Source of the DNA: Microcoleus sp036705565
GTDB taxonomy: Bacteria > Cyanobacteriota > Cyanobacteriia > Cyanobacteriales > Microcoleaceae
Assembly (NCBI GenBank): GCA_036705565.1
Contig: JAUBUY010000003.1
Length of the DNA stretch: 64,000 nt
Strand: one strand, 5' to 3'
Made by a program: the position numbers and the translations under genes. Positions 35,963 to 45,395 of the stretch are shown piece after piece. The notes beneath the pieces were generated by a model. That model searched no databases, was not told the origin of the DNA, and worked only from the letters and a program-made list of their open reading frames with translations. The first letter of the stretch is position 1, and each line of letters starts with the position of its first letter.

Positions 35963-37243
35963 TTAAAAAATGAAAACAATTTGCAGTTGCCAATTTGTAT
36001 TTTCCCGGACGATTTCAATGCGATCGATAAATTCTCGAAAGTAAAACCTGCGTTCTGATTCTGATAAATCGAGCCAAAATTGCGACAGGGAAACTGTTTG
36101 GGCAATTTCTCGCAAATTTACTGGGGGTAGTTGCGCTAATTTGCTTTGCAGTTCGGCAATTTCGGTGCGGATTTTGTAGGCTCTAAACTCTGCCGTTTCC
36201 GTGTCTAATATGCCGCTTTCAATCAGGGCCCAAAGTTGCTCTATGATTTCTTGTTTCGATGCGATCGCCCTGACAATTCCTGCTTTCATTCCATTCATAT
36301 TCGGCATTTGCAACCCAGCAACAGCATCGGGTAAATCCCGACAAATACCGGCGATGGTTAATTGCAATACTTCATCGTAGGAAAGGCCACTACATTTAGG
36401 CTGTTTTGGACAGTTAATCGGTCGCAAATAAAGGTATTCTTTTTCTTTGCGGTAGGAGGTGACTTTGGCAACTGTCATGGGCGATTTGCATTCGGCACAA
36501 ATTGCTAAACCTGCGAGGGAACGTGGGGCGCTAGCGCTGCGAGGAGAAAGGCAGCGGTTGCGGCGCAGCAACCTGTCTATTTGGGCGGCTTCTTCTCTGG
36601 AAATAATCGGGACGTGGGTGTTAGAAATTACTTGGCCGTTTTGATATTCTAAATCGCCTCGGTAGGCGGGATTTGTCAGCCAGCGGCGGCCGGTACTTAC
36701 AGAAATTTTTTTGTTGTATTTCTTGGCTAAATACCGCACGGAACCTCGCAATGAACCGTAAATTAAAAAGTGTTCAAAAAAGTCTTTGACGGTGGGGGCG
36801 GTGGTTTTATCGATCGTATAACAATCTTTGCCGCGCCGGTAGCCGTAGGGAGCCTTACCCGGTGGCATCCGGGATTTGATGCGGTTGCGCGCGTGTCCTT
36901 TGCGAATACTCCGGCTGTGTTGGCTGCGCTGGATTTCTGCGAGGATTTGCAGCAAGTTTTTGCGGTTTCTTGGTTCTGTTTCTTCTTGGACAATGATTTC
37001 GACGCCGAGGTTTTCGAGTTGGGCGAGGTGCGAACACACTTGCTGCAATGTGTCGCCTAGTTCTTCAAACCGCTGAATTAATAAGTATTTGACTGGTTCT
37101 GTTTGGCAGTCTTTGAGGAGTTGCTGCAGTTGTTGTCGCCCTCCTAAGTCTTGATAGGTGCGATCGACTTCTTGACCCCAAATTTCCGGTGCGGGTGCTG
37201 CTTCCAGTAGCGGTTCGGTGTAAGAATAAGCGATGATTTTCAT
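35963..37243 (-). CDS. XisF-like large serine recombinase family protein with degenerate catalytic core
   Basis: Protein of 426 aa. The N-terminal 90 residues follow the resolvase fold pattern (KIIAYSYTEPLLE..., YLLIQRFEELGDTLQQV). Expected catalytic residues are not visible: the Y-x-R-V-S motif reads AYSYTEP and the DRLxR helix reads RFEELGD. The middle (about 110-210, GKAPYGYRRGKD and RWLTNPAYRGDLEYQNG) is a typical recombinase domain. The zinc ribbon (CAEC...CPKQPKCSG, about 255-285) and the C-terminal coiled coil are present. The family includes XisF, which excises the fdxN element in heterocysts, but no such element is seen here. Either the active site is diverged or the protein now has another DNA-binding role. 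The VOC gene lies 3 nt upstream of its start, in the same direction. Confidence 0.75.
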   Translation of the reverse strand: MKIIAYSYTEPLLEAAPAPEIWGQEVDRTYQDLGGRQQLQQLLKDCQTEPVKYLLIQRFEELGDTLQQVCSHLAQLENLGVEIIVQEETEPRNRKNLLQILAEIQRSQHSRSIRKGHARNRIKSRMPPGKAPYGYRRGKDCYTIDKTTAPTVKDFFEHFLIYGSLRGSVRYLAKKYNKKISVSTGRRWLTNPAYRGDLEYQNGQVISNTHVPIISREEAAQIDRLLRRNRCLSPRSASAPRSLAGLAICAECKSPMTVAKVTSYRKEKEYLYLRPINCPKQPKCSGLSYDEVLQLTIAGICRDLPDAVAGLQMPNMNGMKAGIVRAIASKQEIIEQLWALIESGILDTETAEFRAYKIRTEIAELQSKLAQLPPVNLREIAQTVSLSQFWLDLSESERRFYFREFIDRIEIVRENTNWQLQIVFIF

Positions 37244-37246
37244 CTG

Positions 37247-37606
37247 TTACTCGCTGAGTTCGATGATATTGCCGTCGGGATCTTGGGTAAATAATGCCGA
37301 TCGACCTGACGCACTCATTTGGAACGGGCAATTGTGAGCGATTAACTGTTGTTTTGCTGCCTCTAAGTTGGCCACAGAAAATGCTAGATGTCGGTTGCGT
37401 CCCCATTTGGCATGGTCTACGGCATCTGGGATAATTGTTGCACCTAAAATTAGGTGGAGCTGGAAGTCGCCGATTTGATACCAGATTCCAGGAAATTTTA
37501 AGTCGCGATCGATTTTTTGCAGTTTTAGTACGGTGCTGTAAAAGTGTTGGGATTGTTCCAGGTTGGAGATGAGGATGGCGCTGTGGAGGGATTGAGTAAT
37601 TTGCAT
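37247..37606 (-). CDS. VOC (glyoxalase/bleomycin resistance-like) family protein
   Basis: Protein of 119 aa with two beta-alpha-beta-beta-beta modules: QITQSLHSAILISNLEQSQHFYSTVLKL and RNRHLAFSVANLEAAKQQL, ending in LFTQDPDGNIIELSE. His8, His52 and the terminal Glu are candidate metal ligands of the fold. Substrate is unknown; family members act on glyoxal adducts, ring cleavage substrates or drugs. It shares a transcript with the recombinase-like gene (3-nt gap). Confidence 0.85.
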   Translation of the reverse strand: MQITQSLHSAILISNLEQSQHFYSTVLKLQKIDRDLKFPGIWYQIGDFQLHLILGATIIPDAVDHAKWGRNRHLAFSVANLEAAKQQLIAHNCPFQMSASGRSALFTQDPDGNIIELSE

Positions 37607-37771
37607 TTTTGTTGGGATTTATGGTTTTTTTTTTACCGCTGATGCAGGCTGATGAACGCAGTTTTTTTGCGGTTGGTTGAGTTTTTGATATGATAACATT
37701 GTCCGTCGCTCTTAATATATCCATTATCAAGTCTTGTAACAAAAAACTGCCCGCTGGGAGTGTTTTTAACA

Positions 37772-39913
37772 ATGGTTTCTCAAAAAAGTGCGATCGTCTC
37801 CAGAGCGGGCAAAATCCGTCTCCGCAATGTCTTGGTAGTTCCCTTTGTTCTCCAAATTTTGGCCGCTGTGGGCTGCGTTGGCTATCTCTCTTACAGAAAC
37901 GGAGAGCAGATAGTCAACAATATTGTTAGTCAGTTGCGCCACGAAGTGAGTGCGAGAGTTTACGAACGTGTTCAAACCTATCTGGAAGCTCCGCCACTGG
38001 TGAATCAGATCAATCAGGATGCTGTACCTTTGGGGGTGTTGAACTTTGACGATTTGGAGCAAGCTAGACCATATTTTTGGAAACAAGTTCTGCAATTTAA
38101 GTCGATCGGTCACGCGGGAATTGCCAACGAAAAAGGTCAGTACCTGCGTGTGGGTTGGGTAAATCGGCTGGTTGGACTGGAACAACCTCAGCTTGCCCAG
38201 CAACTGATTCCGGGGGGCGGCGACTTGATATATTACAACCTTGACGAGAATGGAAACCCGACAACAATCGAAAAAAACACGCCCAATTATGACGTTCGCA
38301 CGCGCCCTTTTTACAGAGTAGCTGTTGAGAAGAAACAGGCAGCTTGGAGTGAAGTTTATATTAATTTTGGCTACGGTACGCTGCAAATTAATGCGAGTCT
38401 ACCCTATTATGATGCCGAAGGGAAACTAATTGGCGTGCTGACTTGCCAGATGGGACTAGATCAAATTCGCCAATTCCTGCAAACCTTAAGAGTGGGTAAT
38501 TCCGGTCAAGTATTTATCATTGAACCCCAGGGTGAGTTAATAGCCACCTCGCTTAAAGAACAGCCTCTTTCGGTGGGAACCGGTAAAGATACAAAGCGGA
38601 TCAAAGCACAGGAAAGCAGCAACAGGCTGATGCGTCAAAGTGTGCTTTATCTGCTCGATCGCTTCAAGCGTTTGGAAGACATCGATCAAACAGTTCAACT
38701 TGACTTTTATCTGAACGGTGAGCGGCAATTTATCCAAGTTTCTCCGTTAACAGACAAGTACGGCCTCAATTGGCTGAGTGTAGTAGTAGTTCCTGAAGCG
38801 GACTTTATGGCGCAAATTTATGCTAACACTCGCCAGACCATTTTGCTGTGTATTGTGGCTCTCATTGTCTCTGTTGCAATGGGTATTTTCACCGCTAGCT
38901 GGATTACTCGCCCCCTAAACCAAATTGCTCAAGCTTCAGAATATCTAGCAGGTGGTGCTCTCAACCAGAACGTTGATTCCAGTCGGATTTGGGAAATTGA
39001 AACCTTAAGAAATTCCTTTAATAGCATGGCGAGACAACTGCAAGAATCCTTGGAAACGCTAGAAGATAAAGTCAAAGAACGTACCTCGGAACTCGCCACC
39101 GCCACTAAACAAATTGCCGCTCTCAACCAGCGTCTGAAAGCGGAAAACTTCCGCATGAGTTCCGAACTCGATATGCTAAAACAAATGCAGCAGTTGATTC
39201 TGCCAAAACCTGCCGAACTTGCAGCTATTGAAGATTTAGATATTGCCGGATTTATGGAACCAGCCTCGGAAGTAGGTGGTGATTACTACGACGTACTTTG
39301 TACTAACGGGGTTGTCACAATTTGTATTGGTGATGTCACCGGACACGGATTAGAAAGCGGCATTTTGATGGTGATGACTCAAGCTGCTGTCCGCACTCTT
39401 CAGGAAATGCAAGAATCCAACCCGGTGCGTTTTTTAGATACCCTCAACCGCACTATTTATAAAAATGTTCAGCGCATGAACTCCGACAAAAATATGACAC
39501 TAGCTTTGCTCAACTATGCCGATCGCACAATTAGTATCAGCGGTCAACACGAGGAAACTCTTGTGGTCAGGAAAGGTGGTAAAATCCAGCGAATAGACAC
39601 CATTAATTTAGGATTTCCGCTCGCCTTAGATGAGGATATTTCCCATTGGATTAGCCATGTTTTAGTAGACTTAGAGCCGGGGGACGGGGTGGTGCTTTAC
39701 ACTGACGGCATTCCCGAAGCTAGAAATATGCACAAAAAATTCTATGGTATTGAAAGACTCTGTGAAGTGGTTTCTCAAAACTGGCATTTGAGCGCCGAAC
39801 AAATCAAGGAAGCCACCATCGCTGATTTGAGAAATTTTATTGGAAAACAAAAGGTTTTTGATGACATTACTTTGCTAGTATTGAAGCAACAGGGAAATAT
39901 TGTGCATAATTGA
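37772..39913 (+). CDS. membrane sensor phosphatase: dCache-like, HAMP, PP2C/SpoIIE (RsbU-like)
   Basis: Protein of 713 aa from the ATG at 37772; a GTG 12 nt earlier is possible. A first transmembrane helix (about 20-42) and a second (about 350-372, TILLCIVALIVSVAMGIFTASW) enclose an extracytoplasmic Cache-type domain with FYRVAVEKKQAAWSEVY. HAMP (about 373-425) and a coiled coil lead to SpoIIE-type PP2C, starting QLILPKPAELAAIEDLDIAGFMEPASEVGGDYYD, with GDVTGHG and a final DDITLLVL carrying metal-binding Asp residues. RsbU-like phosphatases dephosphorylate STAS anti-anti-sigma proteins. A STAS gene and a kinase-like gene follow downstream, so a partner-switching circuit is likely. Confidence 0.9.
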   Translation: MVSQKSAIVSRAGKIRLRNVLVVPFVLQILAAVGCVGYLSYRNGEQIVNNIVSQLRHEVSARVYERVQTYLEAPPLVNQINQDAVPLGVLNFDDLEQARPYFWKQVLQFKSIGHAGIANEKGQYLRVGWVNRLVGLEQPQLAQQLIPGGGDLIYYNLDENGNPTTIEKNTPNYDVRTRPFYRVAVEKKQAAWSEVYINFGYGTLQINASLPYYDAEGKLIGVLTCQMGLDQIRQFLQTLRVGNSGQVFIIEPQGELIATSLKEQPLSVGTGKDTKRIKAQESSNRLMRQSVLYLLDRFKRLEDIDQTVQLDFYLNGERQFIQVSPLTDKYGLNWLSVVVVPEADFMAQIYANTRQTILLCIVALIVSVAMGIFTASWITRPLNQIAQASEYLAGGALNQNVDSSRIWEIETLRNSFNSMARQLQESLETLEDKVKERTSELATATKQIAALNQRLKAENFRMSSELDMLKQMQQLILPKPAELAAIEDLDIAGFMEPASEVGGDYYDVLCTNGVVTICIGDVTGHGLESGILMVMTQAAVRTLQEMQESNPVRFLDTLNRTIYKNVQRMNSDKNMTLALLNYADRTISISGQHEETLVVRKGGKIQRIDTINLGFPLALDEDISHWISHVLVDLEPGDGVVLYTDGIPEARNMHKKFYGIERLCEVVSQNWHLSAEQIKEATIADLRNFIGKQKVFDDITLLVLKQQGNIVHN

Positions 39914-40222
39914 TTATTGACCGAAAGCATCCAGGATACAAGCCCCCGGATTCATTCCTTCGCAGACTCATAACCCAGAAATAAAAGACCTGTATCCCAT
40001 GAAACTTGCCCCCCGAATTTATCCGTGGGGTCAATCTAAAATCTAAAATCTAAAATCTAAAATCGATTGACTGTCGTCAACCAGGTTTCTACGAGAAAGC
40101 TTGGATTTAGTCGCCAAGCATGGAACCAGCAACCGGATTTATCGCTTTGCCCGTGTAAGTTATAATAATTTACAGCGAGGAAGTCAAACAACTTTGCGCT
40201 TCCAGATTCGGAAGTATAAATT
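39914..40222. other. intergenic region with heptamer repeats
   Basis: CCCCCCGAATTTATCCGTGG is followed by a tandem AATCTAA run and CGATTGACTG (40009-40072), an inverted version of the block at 10891-11010. The remaining 100 nt before 40223 presumably include the promoter of the cyclase gene. Confidence 0.65.
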
Positions 40223-41458
40223 ATGAAACCACAAATAAATTTAGCACCATCTAAATCTCCAGAAGAACTCCATACCCAGCTACAGGAGTTGAGCGAAAAA
40301 CTTGAGGAAGTAGAGGATGAAAAAAATAGCTATGAAACCTTAGTAGAAATTATCACACAACACTCCACGGATCTGGAAAACCAGATCCATCATAAAAACC
40401 GAGAGATGCAGACTTACATTGAGCAGGTAAAAAAGGTTATAGATGCAGCTATTGCTGTAAAAAATAATAGCTTTGAACCCCAGATATTGTCAGATGTGGC
40501 AGCGCGCAGTGATGCACTGGGAGAACTAGCACAGGTATTTTCGCATATGGTGCAAACGGTGAAAGCGCGGGAACAAGAATTAGAGAAACTTTTGCAGGCT
40601 TACGGACGTTTTGTTCCCGCTGAATTTCTCCAATTTCTCGGCAAGCAGAGCATTGTTGATTTCCAGCTTGGAGATCACGTGAGCAAAGAGATGGCAATTA
40701 TGTTTTCCGATATGCGTTCGTTTACCACGATGGCGGAGCAAATGACTCCTCAAGAAAATTTTGATTTCATCAATAACTATTTACAGCAAGTTAGTCCGGA
40801 AATTCGTAAGCACAATGGTTTTATTGTCAAGTATATTGGAGATGGAGTCATGGCAGTTTTTCCTGATGGCGTGGATGATGCTATTCAGGCAGGAATTGTG
40901 AAATTGGAGCAGTTGCATAAATACAATCAAAGCCGTAAAATAAATGGGGATATACCGCTGAAGATTGGCATTGGTATCCATGTGGGTGATACGATGGTTG
41001 GGATTATTGGAGATGCGAATCGGATGCAAGCAGATGCGCTCTCAGATCATGTCAATCTCACCGCTCGTCTGGAAGGTTTGACTAAGTATTATGGCGTATC
41101 TTTATTAATTTCTGGAGATGTGGTACAACGTTTGAGTCAACCAGAAAAGTATCATATCCGTTTTTTGGATCGGGCTATTGTCAAAGGTAGACAAGAAGCC
41201 ATTACAGTTTGTGAGGTGTTAGATGTTGAAGTAGAACCAGTGCGATCGCTCAAAATTCAAACCTTGCCTATATTTGAGGAGGGACTCCAAGAATATTGTC
41301 AGGGAAATTTTGCTAAGGCCATTGTTTGTTTTGAACAGATAGTAGCACTAAATCCAGATGACAAGCCCAGTCAACTTTACCTAAAACGCATCCAATCGCT
41401 GTTAGAAAAGAGTATTCCGGCTAACTGGAATGGCGTGTGGAAATTCACCAAAAAGTGA
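40223..41458 (+). CDS. soluble adenylate cyclase with N-terminal coiled coil and C-terminal TPR-like helix pair
   Basis: Protein of 411 aa. Residues 10-130 form a coiled coil (LQELSEKLEEVEDEKNS...), with a PAEFLQFLGKQSI motif before the catalytic domain. The class III cyclase (about 155-335) has IMFSDMRSFT and KYIGDGVMAVF with both metal aspartates, Lys at the base-recognition position, and SDHVNLTARLEG. This is the ATP-type pattern. The tail (FEEGLQEYCQGNFAKAIVCFEQIVALNPDD) is one TPR unit. The next gene starts 31 nt after its stop, so cAMP production and partner switching are probably co-expressed. Confidence 0.88.
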   Translation: MKPQINLAPSKSPEELHTQLQELSEKLEEVEDEKNSYETLVEIITQHSTDLENQIHHKNREMQTYIEQVKKVIDAAIAVKNNSFEPQILSDVAARSDALGELAQVFSHMVQTVKAREQELEKLLQAYGRFVPAEFLQFLGKQSIVDFQLGDHVSKEMAIMFSDMRSFTTMAEQMTPQENFDFINNYLQQVSPEIRKHNGFIVKYIGDGVMAVFPDGVDDAIQAGIVKLEQLHKYNQSRKINGDIPLKIGIGIHVGDTMVGIIGDANRMQADALSDHVNLTARLEGLTKYYGVSLLISGDVVQRLSQPEKYHIRFLDRAIVKGRQEAITVCEVLDVEVEPVRSLKIQTLPIFEEGLQEYCQGNFAKAIVCFEQIVALNPDDKPSQLYLKRIQSLLEKSIPANWNGVWKFTKK

Positions 41459-41489
41459 CCTTAATACCTCAATTAGAGCTAGAAAAATC

Positions 41490-42098
41490 ATGACATCTGG
41501 AAGCTTAAAAACAATGACCCAAATCTTTGGAGAATTCATTGAAGAATTTCCTCCTGAACACGATTCCCTAGAACTGACATTTACTCCCAGTTCTCGCCCG
41601 ATTAAACAGCGCTGGCGCAACAACAGGCTTTCAGCTCATTTTGTAGCCGATTATTTGTCTAGCTTTCTACCTGTGGATGAGGAGGATGCTAGCAGCGAGA
41701 AACGGATAAAAGAAAGCAAGGGAGCTGTGAGCTACGTAGCCAACGAACTGTTAGAAAATGCGATTAAATTTAATAACGATGATACTCATTACAAGGTCAA
41801 ATTTGGCATACACTTTATTGGTGAAACAGAGGTGACGGCGGTAATTTTTGCCAGTAATAGTGTCACTTCAGAAGGGGCGAGTAAGTTGAAGGAGTTTATT
41901 GAAGAAATTATGGCTTCCGATCCCAATGAACTTTATTTGCAGCAGCTTGAAAAAAATGCAGAATCTGAAAGTGATACATCGGGATTGGGATTGCTGACGA
42001 TGATTAATGACTATTCAGCTAAGATAGGTTGGAAATTCGAGCCCAGGCCAGATAGTGATACCATCATTGTTACGACTGTGGTTCAAATTAGGGTCTAG
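41490..42098 (+). CDS. slr1658-type anti-sigma/serine-kinase-like ATPase
   Basis: Protein of 202 aa from the ATG at 41490; an earlier GTG at 41430 would overlap the cyclase gene and is less likely. It has the GHKL ATPase pattern: NELLENAIKFN as N box (about residue 90) and SGLGLLTMINDY as a G2-like motif (about 166). This matches cyanobacterial relatives of RsbW kinases, named after slr1658 of Synechocystis. Such proteins bind and phosphorylate a STAS partner. The STAS gene lies 66 nt downstream and the phosphatase upstream, which completes the set. Confidence 0.82.
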   Translation: MTSGSLKTMTQIFGEFIEEFPPEHDSLELTFTPSSRPIKQRWRNNRLSAHFVADYLSSFLPVDEEDASSEKRIKESKGAVSYVANELLENAIKFNNDDTHYKVKFGIHFIGETEVTAVIFASNSVTSEGASKLKEFIEEIMASDPNELYLQQLEKNAESESDTSGLGLLTMINDYSAKIGWKFEPRPDSDTIIVTTVVQIRV

Positions 42099-42164
42099 TT
42101 TCTAGCATTTCAATATTTACTCTCTTGTGCGATCGCACTATTTTAGTCAGGAAAAAAAATCACA

Positions 42165-42518
42165 ATGGGCATTCAAGAAATTCAAGGTGAAGATTACAGC
42201 ATTCAGTACGATCCAGAATCAGTCACAGTCACTTTCCAAGGCGAACTGAGCCTGAGCGGCCCAGCAGAGTATGCACCAATAGTCGAATTGTTAGATGAGG
42301 TCGCCCATCCCGAACCGCCTACTATTACCTTGAACCTAAAACAATTGGAATTTGTTAACAGTTCTGGTATCAGTATGCTGTCTAAATTTGTTATTAGCGT
42401 CCGAAAAAAGAAAACGATTCAACTTTTGGTATTGGGTTCAAATGATATTCCTTGGCAACAGAAATCTCTCAGAAATTTAGAAAAGCTGTTGCCAACTTTG
42501 AAGCTAGAATTAGCGTAG
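42165..42518 (+). CDS. slr1659-type STAS domain protein (anti-anti-sigma factor-like)
   Basis: Protein of 117 aa. The STAS fold pattern is clear: YDPESVTVTFQGELSLSGPAEYAPIVELLDEV, then ITLNLKQLEFVNSSGISMLSKFV. The NSSG sequence (about residues 64-67) is the conserved phosphorylation site of SpoIIAA/RsbV relatives. Phosphorylation by the GHKL partner and dephosphorylation by the SpoIIE-type phosphatase would toggle binding of the kinase. What it releases (a sigma factor or an enzyme) is not visible here; no sigma factor gene is adjacent. Last gene of the set, followed by a long tandem repeat. Confidence 0.85.
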   Translation: MGIQEIQGEDYSIQYDPESVTVTFQGELSLSGPAEYAPIVELLDEVAHPEPPTITLNLKQLEFVNSSGISMLSKFVISVRKKKTIQLLVLGSNDIPWQQKSLRNLEKLLPTLKLELA

Positions 42519-42540
42519 GATATGTGTAAATTTTAATTAC

Positions 42541-42920
42541 AGTTAACACAGGCGGGACGCCCGTGCCACACATAGTTAACACAGGCGGGACGCCCGTGCC
42601 ACACACAGTTAATACAGGCGGGACGCCCGTGCCACAGTTAACACAGGCGGGACGCCCGTGCCACACACAGTTAACACAGGCGGGACGCCCGTGCCACACA
42701 CAGTTAACACAGGCGGGACGCCCGTGCCACAGTTAACACAGGCGGGACGCCCGTGCCACAGTTAACACAGGCGGGACGCCCGTGCCACACATAGTTAACA
42801 CAGGCGGGACGCCCGTGCCACAGTTAACACAGGCGGGACACCCGTGCCACACACAGTTAACACAGGCGGGACGCCCGTGCCACAGTTAACACAGGCGGGA
42901 CGCCCGTGCCACACATAGTT
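42541..42920. repeat. tandem array of 12 palindromic GTTAACACAGGCGGGACGCC units
   Basis: Twelve copies of a 30-45-nt unit (GTTAACACAGGCGGGACGCC followed by CGTGCCACA and short AC/TA spacers). Copy 3 has AATACAGG and copy 10 has GGGACACCC. GGCGGGACGCC is itself a hairpin. The array fills the space between the convergent STAS and kinase genes. Short frames on the minus strand through it are artefacts. Confidence 0.95.
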
Positions 42921-42953
42921 AAAATAGATAAATTTCGAGGATTAGTAAATTGC

Positions 42954-44435
42954 TTAAGTTTGCTGGATCGGCAGTTCCATGATAAACTCGGTTCCCTTGC
43001 AGGGTTCCGACTCGCACCGAAGCGAGCCTCGGTGATTCTCTACTAAGATTTTGTAGACAATAGACAATCCTAAACCGGTACCTTTACCGATTTCCTTGGT
43101 GGTGAAAAACTGCTCGAACATTCGCTCTTTTATCTGTGGTGTCATTCCGGTTCCCGTGTCAGCAATCCGCACTCTCACGCGATCGGGGCCAGCTAATTCT
43201 GTGCTGATAAAAATTTTTAGCGCAGCATTGGGCTGATTTTGTGCTACCTCGTCCAAAGCATCGATCGCGTTGGTAATTAGATTCATAAATACTTGATTTA
43301 GCTGTCCTGAATAACACTCTACAGGAGGCAACTTTCCATATTTTTTAATTACTTGAATGTCGCGACGATCTATTTGAGAATTGAGACGGTTTCGCAAAAT
43401 TAACACGGTGCTGTCAATGCTGTCGTGCAAGTCGCACATGGTCATGTTAGTGTTATCGGTTCGCGAAAAATTGCCCATAGATTTGACAATTTCGCGAATG
43501 CGATTGGAACCCATTTGCATGGAAGACATAACTTTAGGCAAGTCTTCAACTAGAAAATCAAGATCTATCTCTGCGATTTTAGCTGTGATTTCGGGACAGG
43601 GATTTGGACAGTATTCTCGATAGAGGCGCAGCAGGTGTAGCAAATCTTGAGTATAAATTTCCGCATGGCTCAAGTTGCCGTAAATAAAACTAACTGGGTT
43701 ATTAATTTCGTGGACGATACTAGCCATTAGCGCCCCCAGCGAAGACATTTTTTCGCTGTGGAGGAGTTGAGCTTGAGTTTGTTTTAGTTCGCAAAGTGCG
43801 CGATCGAGCTGGGCTGCTTGAGCTTCCGCTTTCGAGGTAGCAGCACAACTTTCTTGATAAAGTTCTACCTGTTTAAGGTCGATTTCAAATTGTTCGATTT
43901 CGCTTTCTTGCTGGTATTGACTCACTACGGCATCGAAAGCTTCTAGCAAGTCGCCGCCCGCTGCTTCGACAATGTACAGCAGGTGGGGATTTTCCAGCCT
44001 GAGTTCGGCATCAGGAACTTGCACCAAGGCTTTTATTCGATCGATATATGCGCGTACTTGTTTGTCTAAATACAGTGGTGGCTCAAAATACATGGCCTTG
44101 ACGGTGGCTGAAGGGGGACTCAATAAGTTGAGGCTGCTGCTAGTATTAATTAAGTCGCGGTGGGATTTTTCCATAAGCTCGATCGCCTCTAACAAATTCC
44201 CCCGCAGCTTGGCTCTTTCTACGCCATTCTGAGAGCCAACTAACCTCATGCAAAAAAAAGCCGTTCGTTGGGAAAGCATTCGCTGGCGGCCGCTGATGTT
44301 AATTACCGCAGCACTAATTTTTCTGGCTGTCGTAATTTCTTCCAGATTAAAGTAGTTGCTCAGTGCTGCCATTGGTAATACCCCCGACTCCACTAAATGT
44401 CTGTAGCTCCTGCTGACACAAGATTTAAGAGCCAT
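42954..44435 (-). CDS. histidine kinase with PilJ-type N-terminal domain
   Basis: Protein of 493 aa from the ATG at 44435; a GTG 21 nt earlier is possible. The N-terminal part (about 30-140) is the type IV pili methyl-accepting transducer domain: AAVINISGRQRMLSQRTAFFCMRL with the conserved GRQRMLSQR. A coiled coil is followed by HisKA with SIVHEINNP (His at about 242), N box NAIDAL, G1 ADTGTGM and G2 GKGTGLGLS. The kinase core is closely related to the two ethylene-domain kinases (same SEKMSSLG, HEINNPVSFIYGNL). No transmembrane helix is obvious, so it may act in the cytoplasm. It is convergent with the STAS gene. Confidence 0.87.
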   Translation of the reverse strand: MALKSCVSRSYRHLVESGVLPMAALSNYFNLEEITTARKISAAVINISGRQRMLSQRTAFFCMRLVGSQNGVERAKLRGNLLEAIELMEKSHRDLINTSSSLNLLSPPSATVKAMYFEPPLYLDKQVRAYIDRIKALVQVPDAELRLENPHLLYIVEAAGGDLLEAFDAVVSQYQQESEIEQFEIDLKQVELYQESCAATSKAEAQAAQLDRALCELKQTQAQLLHSEKMSSLGALMASIVHEINNPVSFIYGNLSHAEIYTQDLLHLLRLYREYCPNPCPEITAKIAEIDLDFLVEDLPKVMSSMQMGSNRIREIVKSMGNFSRTDNTNMTMCDLHDSIDSTVLILRNRLNSQIDRRDIQVIKKYGKLPPVECYSGQLNQVFMNLITNAIDALDEVAQNQPNAALKIFISTELAGPDRVRVRIADTGTGMTPQIKERMFEQFFTTKEIGKGTGLGLSIVYKILVENHRGSLRCESEPCKGTEFIMELPIQQT

Positions 44436-44564
44436 AAAAAAAATTGTATAATACACTAATCAATATATTCTGTATTTCCTAATAAAGTAGTATACTAAAA
44501 CACAATTATTTTCCATTTGTGGCTTATCACAATTTTTATGATTCGGCTTCTTGCACAGTTTTTC

Positions 44565-45395
44565 TTAATTATTCAAAAATTCACAAGTCAACTTCGCCAT
44601 AATTGGAGCTTGAGTTTGCGGCAACCCGTGAGTGGCATTGGGAATAATTGCTAACTCTGCCCCCGGTATCTTGTTAGCCTAGGTTTCACAGTGCCATAGA
44701 CGAATTGTTTCGTCACTATCTGCTGCGATAACTAAGGTAGGAATTTGCAATTTGTGAATTTCTTTTTCTACTGTATCAACTGCATCTTCTGGCTGCATCC
44801 GACTCATTAACAATGACCTTGCTACTGGTTGAGATATCAACTCCCTGCGCCACCCCGAAATTTGCTGCAATTTCTCACTTTTTCCCGCTAAACTCGCAAA
44901 AGGTTTTGCCAACTGCAATGCCCAATCAACAACTGGAGTTTCCCACAATAGCGGCCGCAAAGCATCGTATTCACCGCAAAAACTGTCGTCCCGAATTCCG
45001 GCTGGTGCTGCTAACACTAAACTGCTCACAGAATTAGGATATTTGAGGGAATATGCAGATGCTACCCAACCGCCAAAAGAATGTCCGATGATGCAGCAAG
45101 GTTCGATATTTAGTTGTTCTACAACTTGCCGCACAAAAGCAACTTCTACAGCTACGTCGTAGCGGATTTCTGGTTTGCTGGATTCTCCAAAACCCAACAT
45201 ATCTAAACTAATGCACCGAAACTGAGATTGCAGTAACTCAATTAATGGCAGCCAGCAAGTCTTTTCTCCTAAGACACTCTGCAGCATCAATAAGAGTCTG
45301 CCGCACGCGATGTCGAGGTAGGTGGCTGTTTGGCTGCTGCTATTGACAAATGTACTTAATGTGTGCGCTTGTTCTACAGGTGCTTGAGACTGCAT
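44565..45395 (-). pseudogene. alpha/beta hydrolase interrupted by an in-frame TAG
   Basis: The frame from 45395 encodes an alpha/beta hydrolase with GHSFGGW (nucleophile Ser), LVLAAPAGIRDDS and VIAADSDETIR (acid Asp), then stops at a TAG at 44679-44681. The same frame continues after the TAG with ANKIPGAELAIIPNATHG, the normal C-terminus with the catalytic His, to a TAA at 44565-44567. A single substitution in a sense codon explains the break. Without readthrough the protein lacks the His and should be inactive. Substrate unknown. Stop recoding is unlikely but would be testable. Confidence 0.85.

Noticed and set aside
36770..37060. Plus-strand frames of 60-96 residues within the recombinase gene
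   Set aside because: Opposite-strand shadows of a gene with strong family motifs.
42469..42699. Frame encoding repeated GTGVPPVLTVC
   Set aside because: Product of the 12-unit tandem palindrome.
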